Assembly (NCBI RefSeq): GCF_032335695.1
Contig: NZ_JACTOJ010000003.1
Span: 62,001-126,000 of the forward strand
Direction of reading: 5' to 3'
Origin: JACTOJ01 sp032335695
Lineage (GTDB): Bacteria > Bacillota > Clostridia > Clostridiales > Clostridiaceae
DNA length: 64,000 bases
In this document: positions 16,627 through 23,336 of the stretch, in pieces
How the letters are laid out: each line of letters begins with the position of its first letter
Position numbering within the stretch: the stretch's first letter is position 1
Program-made: the position numbers and the translations under genes
Notes under the pieces: generated by a model
Database searches by the model: none
Told to the model about the DNA's origin: nothing
Seen by the model: the letters and a program-made list of their open reading frames with translations, nothing else

Positions 16627-17232
16627 ATGGGGAAATTATTTTGCTTGATGGGAAAGAGCAGTACTGGTAAGGATACTATTTTTAAATATTTAAAAGAAGA
16701 CAGAGAATTGGATTTAAGAGCTGTAACTCCATATACTACAAGACCTAAAAGAGAAAATGAAGTTGATGGAGTAGAGTATTATTTCATTGACGAAAATAAA
16801 CTGGAAGAGTTTAAAGATAAAAATAAAGTTATTGAATTAAGATGCTATGAAACCGTCATGGGGAAATGGTATTATGGAACAATAGATGATGGACAAGTAA
16901 ATTTAAAGAAGAACAATTATATTGTTATAGTTACTTTAGAGGCATATAATAATCTAAAAAAGTATTTCGGGGAAAAAAATGTTGTTCCCTTATATATAGC
17001 TGTGGATGATGGAGTTAGATTAGAGAGAGCATTAAACAGGGAAAGGCAGCAGCTTAAACCTAATTATAATGAAATGTGCAGAAGATTTTTAGCAGATGAC
17101 AATGATTTTAGTATAGATAAGCTAAAATCTAGCAATATAGAAAAAATATATAGTAATGATAGTTTAAAAATTTGTGTAACTAGTATTAAAAAGGATATTT
17201 CGCAAATATTAACTAAAGATAATAAATATTAA
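16627..17232 (+). CDS. Guanylate-kinase-like nucleotide kinase in the tmk slot
   Basis: A P-loop kinase of about 201 residues with GKSSTGKDT as phosphate loop, YTTRPKRENEVDGVEYYF (the GMP-binding signature of guanylate kinases) and KWYYGT. These are guanylate kinase motifs, not thymidylate kinase motifs (no DRY or lid of that type). The family phosphorylates GMP to GDP. At this locus Bacillus carries tmk, so the gene may have taken its place or serve another nucleotide. The ATG at 16627 is 13 bases after GGAAGGAG. A TTG at 16618 is only four bases after it and would add LLD, so the exact start is uncertain. Confidence 0.82.
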   Translation: MGKLFCLMGKSSTGKDTIFKYLKEDRELDLRAVTPYTTRPKRENEVDGVEYYFIDENKLEEFKDKNKVIELRCYETVMGKWYYGTIDDGQVNLKKNNYIVIVTLEAYNNLKKYFGEKNVVPLYIAVDDGVRLERALNRERQQLKPNYNEMCRRFLADDNDFSIDKLKSSNIEKIYSNDSLKICVTSIKKDISQILTKDNKY

Positions 17233-17390
17233 TAATTCATATATATTGTAGGGCTTAAATGTGATAAAATATACCTAAGATACAAAACTTTATAGATGTG
17301 CAACATTAAGCTTATGTAAAATATAAGTTCCAAGAAGCATCTGTAAAAAGGGGATTAGAAATAACTTATTATAAACAAGGAGGGGTAAAT

Positions 17391-17720
17391 ATGAAACTTA
17401 TTATAGCAATAGTTCAAGATGATGATGCTAGTGATCTTATAGATGTGATTACAGAGGCAGGCTTTAGGGTTACGAAATTAGCAACCACTGGTGGGTTTTT
17501 AAAATCAGGGAATACTACACTAATGATAGGAGTAGATGCAGATAAGGTTGATAAAGTGATTGCATCTATTGAAGATGTATGCAGAACTAGAGATCAGGTA
17601 GTTACTTCACCTTCTTCCGTGGCAGGTGCTACTGGAGTATATGTGCCATATCCTGTAGAAGTAGAAGTGGGAGGCGCAACTATATTCGTCCTAGACGTTG
17701 ATAAATTTCTTAGATTTTAG
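17391..17720 (+). CDS. darA: Cyclic-di-AMP receptor, PII-like protein DarA (PstA)
   Basis: A 109-residue PII-like trimer-forming protein (YaaQ family). It begins MKLIIAIVQDDDA and has the nucleotide-binding TKLATTGGFLKSGNTT loop and the B-loop region RTRDQ. The C-terminal VEVGGATIFVLDVDKF is the characteristic end. It binds cyclic di-AMP in the cytoplasm; its downstream partner in clostridia is not known to me. The messenger's synthase gene, disA, lies 10 kb downstream. AAGGAGG precedes the ATG. It stands between the kinase and holB, as in Bacillus, but the usual yaaR between darA and holB is absent. Confidence 0.93.
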   Translation: MKLIIAIVQDDDASDLIDVITEAGFRVTKLATTGGFLKSGNTTLMIGVDADKVDKVIASIEDVCRTRDQVVTSPSSVAGATGVYVPYPVEVEVGGATIFVLDVDKFLRF

Positions 17721-17733
17721 TTTTGATTATTTT

Positions 17734-17759
17734 GAGCGAACTCTAATTAGAGTTCGTTC
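17734..17759. repeat. Inverted repeat between darA and holB
   Basis: A 20-base perfect palindrome (CGAACTCTAATTAGAGTTCG, 17737-17756) extends three pairs further with one wobble. No T tract follows. It could be a weak terminator, an RNase III-type processing site or a protein-binding site. Confidence 0.5.
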
Positions 17760-17821
17760 AGTCATTATACAGTAAACTAAAGATGTTTACATTAGCTGTA
17801 GAGGAATACAAGGAGGAATAT

Positions 17822-18763
17822 ATGTATTCTGAAGATATAATAGGACATAAGGAATTAAGAAATTACTTTAATTCGGCTGTAGAAGGCGGAGTACTGTCCC
17901 ATGCACACCTTATTATCGGTGAGGAGGGCATAGGTAAAAGTCTTATTGCCAAGGAGTTAGCGGTAAGAATAATAGGAAAGACAGAAATAAAACCCTATGT
18001 AGATATAATGGAATTTAGAGTTTCTAAAACTAAAAAATCTATTGGAGTGGAAGATATAAGAGGGATTATAGAAGAAATATCTAAAAAACCCTTTGAAGGC
18101 GATAAAAAAGCTATAATAGTATATCAGGGGCATAAGATGACTGCAGCAGCACAAAATGCTTTTCTGAAAACTATTGAAGAGCCTCCAGCTGGAGTTTTTA
18201 TAATAATACTTAGCGAAGATAGTGAAGCAATATTAGATACTATAAAATCTAGATGCCAAATGCATAAGCTTACATCTTTAAGTAAAGATGAGATGATGGG
18301 GTTTATAGATAAAAATTATACTGAAATTTCTGATGAAGAAAAAATATCTGCTATGAACTTTGCAGAGGGAGTTCCAGGAAGATGTGATCATTTTATAAAG
18401 GACAATGATTTTAAAATTTTGAGATCAACAGCTTTAGAGCTGATTATAGATATAAATAAATTGAGTGATGCTGAATTTGAAAAATATTTAGATTTCCTTG
18501 TTAAAAATAAGGATATGAGCGAAGAAATATTCAGCTTACTGATATCTTTTATAAGGGATATTATAATATACAAAAATGTTAATAATAAAGAAAATATAAT
18601 AAATAAAGATAAGTTTAACTATATAGAAGAATGCTCTGACAGCTTTTCATATAGAAAACTTCAAAAGATTATTGAAGCTTTGAATGAAGCTAGAAGTAAC
18701 TTAAACAGCAATGTAAATCCTTCATTAGTTTTTCAAGTAATGCTTATCAATATGCTTCAATAA
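17822..18763 (+). CDS. holB: DNA polymerase III subunit delta' (HolB type)
   Basis: A 313-residue AAA+-type clamp-loader subunit that helps load the sliding clamp onto DNA. The N-terminal half has IIGHKELRNYFNSAV, a P-loop GEEGIGKSL, the sensor region AAQNAFLKTIEEPPA and the SRC motif in IKSRCQ, all usual for delta prime/gamma. The four-cysteine zinc module found in some members is absent. AAGGAGGAATAT ends just before the ATG at 17822, so I prefer it over an upstream in-frame ATG 39 bases earlier. It is followed by ricT as in other Firmicutes. Confidence 0.92.
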   Translation: MYSEDIIGHKELRNYFNSAVEGGVLSHAHLIIGEEGIGKSLIAKELAVRIIGKTEIKPYVDIMEFRVSKTKKSIGVEDIRGIIEEISKKPFEGDKKAIIVYQGHKMTAAAQNAFLKTIEEPPAGVFIIILSEDSEAILDTIKSRCQMHKLTSLSKDEMMGFIDKNYTEISDEEKISAMNFAEGVPGRCDHFIKDNDFKILRSTALELIIDINKLSDAEFEKYLDFLVKNKDMSEEIFSLLISFIRDIIIYKNVNNKENIINKDKFNYIEECSDSFSYRKLQKIIEALNEARSNLNSNVNPSLVFQVMLINMLQ

Positions 18764-18841
18764 TAAAATAAAGTATCAAAGGTAAGTTAAGTGTAAATAA
18801 TATAAATAGTTAATAAAATGCGAGTGACGATGGAGGGAATC

Positions 18842-19750
18842 ATGGTAAAAGTTGTAGGTGTTAGATTCAAAAAAGCCGGTAAAATATATTATTTTGATCC
18901 TAATAACATAGATATAAATCAAGGAGACAGCGTAATAGTAGAGACAGCAAGGGGAATAGAATTTGGTGAATGCGTAATAGGCACCAAAGAGGTTAAGGAA
19001 AATGAGATAGTAGCTCCGCTTAAATTTGTATTGAGAAAGGCTACTGAAGAGGATATAAAGATTCACAGGGAAAACAAAGCTAAAGAAGAGAGAGCTTTGG
19101 AAATATGCGTTGAAAAGGTTAATGCTCATAAGCTGGATATGAAGCTTATAGATGTTGAATATACTTTTGATAATAATAAAGTAATATTCTATTTTACTGC
19201 AGACGGAAGAGTAGATTTTAGAGAATTGGTAAAGGATCTTGCTACCATATTTAAAACAAGAATTGAATTAAGGCAGATAGGAGTAAGAGATGAAGCTAAA
19301 ATGGTAGGGGGACTTGGACCATGCGGAAGACAATTATGCTGTTCCTCCTTTCTAGGTGATTTTGCTTCAGTATCTATAAAAATGGCAAAAGAACAAAATC
19401 TATCATTAAATCCTACTAAAATTTCAGGAATTTGCGGAAGGCTTATGTGCTGCCTAAATTATGAACAGAAGACTTATGAAGACATAAGGAAAAGAATGCC
19501 TATAGTAGGTTCCATAGTATCTACCGATAGAGGAAAAGGCGAAGTCATTTCAAATAGTGTAGTAAATGAGAAAGTTAAGGTCAAGATATCCTTCAAAGAT
19601 GCCGAAGATATAATTGAGGAATTTCCTATAGAGAAGGTTTCTATCATATCTGGCTCCTATGAAAGCGCAGTAGCAGATTATGATATAAAATTGGAAACCG
19701 ATGAGAATACAGGTGAAGCAGAAATAAAAGAGCTTTTTAAAGAAAACTGA
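18842..19750 (+). CDS. ricT: PSP1-domain protein RicT (YaaT)
   Basis: A 302-residue protein with the PSP1 C-terminal domain near residues 60-145 and a cysteine-rich stretch (GPCGRQLCCSSFLGDF, then ICGRLMCCLNYE). In Bacillus, RicT with RicA and RicF forms an Fe-S-containing complex that assists RNase Y processing and affects sporulation and competence. The cysteines seen here fit cluster binding. The ATG at 18842 follows GGAGGGAATC. An earlier ATG eight codons upstream has no site. It follows holB closely and precedes the small HMA-like gene by ten bases. Confidence 0.92.
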   Translation: MVKVVGVRFKKAGKIYYFDPNNIDINQGDSVIVETARGIEFGECVIGTKEVKENEIVAPLKFVLRKATEEDIKIHRENKAKEERALEICVEKVNAHKLDMKLIDVEYTFDNNKVIFYFTADGRVDFRELVKDLATIFKTRIELRQIGVRDEAKMVGGLGPCGRQLCCSSFLGDFASVSIKMAKEQNLSLNPTKISGICGRLMCCLNYEQKTYEDIRKRMPIVGSIVSTDRGKGEVISNSVVNEKVKVKISFKDAEDIIEEFPIEKVSIISGSYESAVADYDIKLETDENTGEAEIKELFKEN

Positions 19751-19760
19751 GGTGAGGGCT

Positions 19761-19964
19761 ATGAAGAGGATATTTAAAGTATATGGATTAAATAGTATTG
19801 AAGACGTAAATAACGTGAGGAAGGCTATAGCAGATAATGAAGGAATACTAGCTTGTGAGATAAGTAAAGAAAAGAGCGAAGTAAGCGTGGTGTTCGATGA
19901 TTACTTTGTTAATGAAGATAAAATAATAGAGTGTATCGAAGATAAGGGGTACTCTGTATTATAA
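19761..19964 (+). CDS. Small heavy-metal-associated-fold protein without CxxC
   Basis: A 67-residue protein with the ferredoxin-like beta-alpha-beta pattern of HMA domains (MKRIFKVYGLNSIEDVNNV, then VSVVFDDYFVNEDKIIECIEDKGY). The metal-binding CxxC expected after the first strand is replaced by LNSIED, so it probably does not bind copper in the usual way. GAGGTGAGGGCT precedes the ATG at 19761. An in-frame start nine bases earlier overlaps that site. It is the last gene of the holB-ricT unit. Function unknown. Confidence 0.7.
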   Translation: MKRIFKVYGLNSIEDVNNVRKAIADNEGILACEISKEKSEVSVVFDDYFVNEDKIIECIEDKGYSVL

Positions 19965-20004
19965 TTTTAAAACTGTTAAAGAATCTCTCATATTAAAAAA
20001 ATAC

Positions 20005-20033
20005 TTTAAAAACTAATTCAAACATGATAGAAT
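20005..20033 (+). promoter_or_regulatory. Putative promoter of the ferredoxin gene
   Basis: TTTAAA, a 17-base spacer and TAGAAT, about 57 bases before the ferredoxin start. The -35 is weak. Confidence 0.4.
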
Positions 20034-20089
20034 ACATTTGGACAGGTACTACATATGATTCTGTCTAAAAGAATAAGGAGGTGCTTGTT

Positions 20090-20260
20090 ATGGCATATAA
20101 AATATCAGATTCATGCGTAAGCTGTGGAGCTTGTGCATCAGAATGTCCAGTAAGCTGTATTAGTCAAGGAGACACTCAATTTGTTATAGACGCATCTGCA
20201 TGTATAGAATGTGGAAGCTGCGCAAGTGTTTGCCCAGTTGGAGCTCCTGCTCAAGAATAA
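20090..20260 (+). CDS. 2[4Fe-4S] ferredoxin, clostridial type
   Basis: A 56-residue protein beginning MAYKISDSCVSCGACASECP. Two cluster motifs are complete: C9, C12, C15, C19 and C38, C41, C44, C48, each ending in Cys-Pro. An extra C23 is present. It is the classical small low-potential electron carrier for hydrogenase and pyruvate:ferredoxin oxidoreductase in clostridia. AAGGAGGTG precedes the ATG. It stands alone, with its own promoter and terminator, as expected for a highly expressed gene. Confidence 0.95.
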   Translation: MAYKISDSCVSCGACASECPVSCISQGDTQFVIDASACIECGSCASVCPVGAPAQE

Positions 20261-20273
20261 TTGGGACAAGCAT

Positions 20274-20306
20274 AAAAAGGATCACACTCGGTATGTGGTC
20301 CTTTTT
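20274..20306 (+). terminator. Terminator after the ferredoxin gene
   Basis: Stem AAAAAGGATCACA with TGTGGTCCTTTTT, then ATTTTAT. The A and T tracts on both sides would let it also serve the convergent MBL gene. Confidence 0.85.
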
Positions 20307-20313
20307 ATTTTAT

Positions 20314-20958
20314 CTATATTTTATTCTGATAACGCAAAATTTTTACTACCTTTCTGTCTTCAGGTACTGAATCCATTTCAAGATAGGATGAAGCCAGTTT
20401 TTCTCCGTTTTTCATGGAGGTTATAAACTTTTCTGCACCTTCTAAAGGAAAAGATAAGGCGGCAGTTCCAAAATGCATAGGTATGATTAAATGACTATTA
20501 ATTTTAGAAGCAATAGAAGCAGCTTCGGTTCCGTCTATTGTATAATTTCCGCCAACGGGTATCATTAATATATCTAAATCTCCTATCCAATTTATAAAGT
20601 CACTATCAAGCTCATGACCTAGATCTCCTAGATGACATATAGAAAATCCATCTATTAAAAATTTAAATATTATATTTTTTCCTCGTTTTTCTCCATTAAA
20701 TTTGTCATGAAAAGATTCTTTTCCGCTTATAACTATATCTTTAATGTTTTTATCACCTATAGAATCTATTATAGCTGCGGATTTTTTTATATAAGATACA
20801 TAATCATGATCTCTATGATGATGGCTTATGGTAACTATATCCACATCTCCGCTTGGAAGTTCATATCCCAAGGAATTATCAAATGGGTCTGTTAGAATTT
20901 TACAACCATCCTTTGCCTCTATTAAAAAGCAAGATTGGCCAAACCAAGTTATTTTCAT
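20314..20958 (-). CDS. MBL-fold metal-dependent hydrolase, UPF0173-like
   Basis: A 214-residue metallo-beta-lactamase-fold protein beginning MKITWFGQSCFLIE. The metal motif HHHRDHD at 46-52 fits HxHxDH, and GDLGH and PMHFGT supply further ligands. Members of this group (YtkL/UlaG-like) are general hydrolases of unknown substrate. The ATG at 20958 follows AGAGGTGCTATTT. A GTG nine bases earlier is inside the ribosome site. It is divergent from ctsR and convergent with the ferredoxin gene. Confidence 0.87.
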   Translation of the reverse strand: MKITWFGQSCFLIEAKDGCKILTDPFDNSLGYELPSGDVDIVTISHHHRDHDYVSYIKKSAAIIDSIGDKNIKDIVISGKESFHDKFNGEKRGKNIIFKFLIDGFSICHLGDLGHELDSDFINWIGDLDILMIPVGGNYTIDGTEAASIASKINSHLIIPMHFGTAALSFPLEGAEKFITSMKNGEKLASSYLEMDSVPEDRKVVKILRYQNKI

Positions 20959-21138
20959 AAATAGCACCTCTTTATTTTATATTTGGATATGTTTTAAAAT
21001 GTTGATATAAATATATTTTAGCATAGATGTATGCATTTTATTTAATATTAAATTGAGGAAAATGCTTGAAATTAATAGATAAATGCATATATTTTTATCT
21101 ATTTGTTTAAAATCTTAATTAAATGAGGAATTCTAAAG

Positions 21139-21167
21139 TTGTAAAGCTATTAAAAAATAGTTATTAT
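21139..21167 (+). promoter_or_regulatory. Promoter of the ctsR-clpC operon
   Basis: TTGTAA, a 17-base spacer and TATTAT, placed so that transcription would start just at the CtsR box. Confidence 0.65.
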
Positions 21168-21175
21168 TAAATTAA

Positions 21176-21192
21176 GGTCAAAGAAAGACAAA
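21176..21192 (+). promoter_or_regulatory. CtsR operator
   Basis: GGTCAAA, three bases, AGACAAA: a tandem heptad repeat matching the CtsR box with one mismatch in the second half. It lies nine bases after the -10 hexamer, where bound CtsR would block the start and so autoregulate the operon. Confidence 0.82.
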
Positions 21193-21209
21193 GTCTGGAG
21201 GAAGGCATA

Positions 21210-21665
21210 ATGGCAAGATTGTCTGATATTATTGAGGAGTTTATCAAGGATATGCTCGAAAATAGCAGAGAGAGAGAATTAACTATACAGAGAAATGAAC
21301 TTGCAAATCAGTTTAGCTGTGCACCATCTCAAATCAATTATGTTTTAACTACAAGATTCACCACAGATAAGGGATATTGTATTGAAAGCAGAAGAGGCGG
21401 TGGAGGCTGCATAGTCATAAAAAGAGTTCAATTTAATGCTATTAATAACTTTATTAATGCTATAATGGAAAATATAGGAGAAAATATTACTTATGATAAG
21501 GCTGCTTTAATAATTGATGGGTTGTTTGAATCCGACATAGTAACTGATAGAGAAGCTGCAATAATGAAGGTTGCAATAAATGATAGAAGCCTCAGTGTAT
21601 GCGAAAATAGAAATAAACTTCGAGCTGATATATTTAAAGCAATGCTAATTATGGTCTGTCATTAA
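21210..21665 (+). CDS. ctsR: Heat-shock repressor CtsR
   Basis: A 151-residue dimeric repressor of class III heat-shock genes (clpC, clpP, clpE). The winged-helix part carries LSDIIEEFIKDML, NELANQFSCAPSQINYVLTTRF and the glycine-rich beta-wing RRGGGGCI, which contacts DNA and senses heat. The C-terminal half (ENITYDKAALIIDGL) is the dimer domain. It is the first gene of ctsR-mcsA-mcsB-clpC, directly after its own operator. In Bacillus, McsB and ClpC relieve or remove the repressor under stress. Confidence 0.96.
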   Translation: MARLSDIIEEFIKDMLENSRERELTIQRNELANQFSCAPSQINYVLTTRFTTDKGYCIESRRGGGGCIVIKRVQFNAINNFINAIMENIGENITYDKAALIIDGLFESDIVTDREAAIMKVAINDRSLSVCENRNKLRADIFKAMLIMVCH

Positions 21666-21697
21666 TATAAAGTCATAGTTAAGAAAGGAATGATAGT

Positions 21698-22222
21698 ATG
21701 TTTTGTGACAGGTGTAAAAAGAATAATGCTACAGTTCACGTTGTGAAAATAGTAAATGGCGTCAAAGAAGAACTAAATTTATGTGAAGACTGTGCTAGGG
21801 AAGCTAATGGATATGAATTTGGTGACCTAACTCCATTTGCAAATTCTTTTTCTTTTCAAAATGTATTTAGCGGGCTTATAGATTATATGAATCAATCCTC
21901 GCAAAATTCTAGACAGGTAGAAATGACTTGTCCACATTGTGGAACCACCTATGGAGAGTTTAAGAAAAAAGGATTGATGGGATGCGATAAATGCTATGAA
22001 TATTTTAGTTCAACTTTAATACCAGTTATAAAAAGTGTTCAGGGCAGCTTAGAGCATGTTGGCAAGATGCCAAGTAAAGCAGGAGAGAATATAGCGGGAA
22101 AGAGAAAGCTTATAAAACTAAAAGAAGAGCTTCAAAAAGCTATTTTATTAGAGGAATATGAAAAAGCTGCTGCTATAAGAGACCAAATTAAAGAATTTAC
22201 TAAAAAAGAGGGGGAAGTATAA
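21698..22222 (+). CDS. mcsA: McsA, zinc-finger activator of the McsB kinase
   Basis: A 174-residue protein with four zinc-type cysteine pairs (CDRC at 3-6, CEDC at 29-32, then CPHC and CDKC) and a C-terminal UVR motif (KLKEELQKAILLEEYEKAAAIRDQIK). McsA binds and activates the arginine kinase McsB and links it to ClpC. Its stop lies one base before the mcsB start, so the two are co-translated. Confidence 0.95.
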   Translation: MFCDRCKKNNATVHVVKIVNGVKEELNLCEDCAREANGYEFGDLTPFANSFSFQNVFSGLIDYMNQSSQNSRQVEMTCPHCGTTYGEFKKKGLMGCDKCYEYFSSTLIPVIKSVQGSLEHVGKMPSKAGENIAGKRKLIKLKEELQKAILLEEYEKAAAIRDQIKEFTKKEGEV

Positions 22223-22223
22223 C

Positions 22224-23249
22224 ATGGAAAATTGGCAAATTTCTGAAACTGATCCTGAAGAGTTAGTAATTAGCAGTAGAATAAGATTAGCTAGAAACAT
22301 AAAAAATACACCTTTTCCACACAAACTAGACATGGAAAAATCTAAGCAGATTGTAAAGAATATAGAAAATGCTTTTTATACGGCAGATAGCCTTAAAGAG
22401 GATTTTAAAACTGTTTACCTGTGGGAAAAGGATGAACTTAAATACCATGAATTTGCAGAGAAGCATATAATAAGTCCAGCACTTATTGAAAATGAGGATA
22501 AAGCTGCATTTATTTATGATAATGATGAGACAGTCAGCATAATGATTAATGAAGAAGACCATATAAGGCTTCAATGTATAACAGGTGGCTTTGACCTAGA
22601 TGAATGCTATAATATGGCTAATAAATACGACGATTTAATTGAAGAGACCGTAGAATATGCTTTTGACGAAAAAATAGGATATATAACAGCATGTCCAACA
22701 AACATTGGAACAGGACTTAGAGCTTCAGCGATGATTCATCTGCCAGCTCTTACTATGAATAATGGTATGAATGGTATATTAAAAGCCCTTACTCAAGTAG
22801 GTATGACTATTAGAGGATTATATGGAGAAGGAAGCAAAGCTGAAGGATGCTTGTATCAGATATCCAATCAAATTACTATGGGAATTTCAGAACTAGATGT
22901 TATTAAAAATCTTAAGGCAATTATAAATCAGATTGTAAATCAGGAGTATCAAACTAGAGATCAGATTTACAGCGCTTATAAGTATGAACTAGAAGATAAA
23001 ATCTTCAGATCCTTGGGCATATTAAAAAATGCATCATTAATGAAATCTGGAGAGTGCATGAATTTGTTATCCAGTGTAAGAATGGGCGTGGAAATGGGCA
23101 TAATAAAAGATGTAGATAAAGTAAAGCTCAATAAACTTTTAATAGCAATACAACCTGCATCACTGCAGCGAGAACTCCATTCAAATTTAACTGAGATAGA
23201 AAGAGATATTAATAGAGCTAGAATAGTAAAAAGCGTACTTTTAGATTAA
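22224..23249 (+). CDS. mcsB: Protein arginine kinase McsB
   Basis: A 341-residue member of the phosphagen (creatine/arginine) kinase fold that phosphorylates arginine in proteins and so marks them for ClpC-ClpP. Visible features are SSRIRLARN near residue 13, the NEEDHIRLQ motif, and the active-site region ACPTNIGTGLRASAM containing the conserved cysteine. A C-terminal RILKNASLMKSGE-like region lies near 265. The amino-terminal substrate-specificity domain of creatine kinases is absent, as usual. It lies between mcsA and clpC. Confidence 0.96.
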   Translation: MENWQISETDPEELVISSRIRLARNIKNTPFPHKLDMEKSKQIVKNIENAFYTADSLKEDFKTVYLWEKDELKYHEFAEKHIISPALIENEDKAAFIYDNDETVSIMINEEDHIRLQCITGGFDLDECYNMANKYDDLIEETVEYAFDEKIGYITACPTNIGTGLRASAMIHLPALTMNNGMNGILKALTQVGMTIRGLYGEGSKAEGCLYQISNQITMGISELDVIKNLKAIINQIVNQEYQTRDQIYSAYKYELEDKIFRSLGILKNASLMKSGECMNLLSSVRMGVEMGIIKDVDKVKLNKLLIAIQPASLQRELHSNLTEIERDINRARIVKSVLLD

Positions 23250-23336
23250 AACTTATTAATTTTTATTAAAAGGATTTTTATACTTAAACTTTAGCTAGTT
23301 AGTGTTAAAATTCAATACAAATGGAGGTGTAAAATT

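Noticed and set aside
20211..20426. Plus-strand frame starting inside the ferredoxin gene
   Set aside because: It is out of frame with the ferredoxin, runs through its terminator and has no ribosome site.
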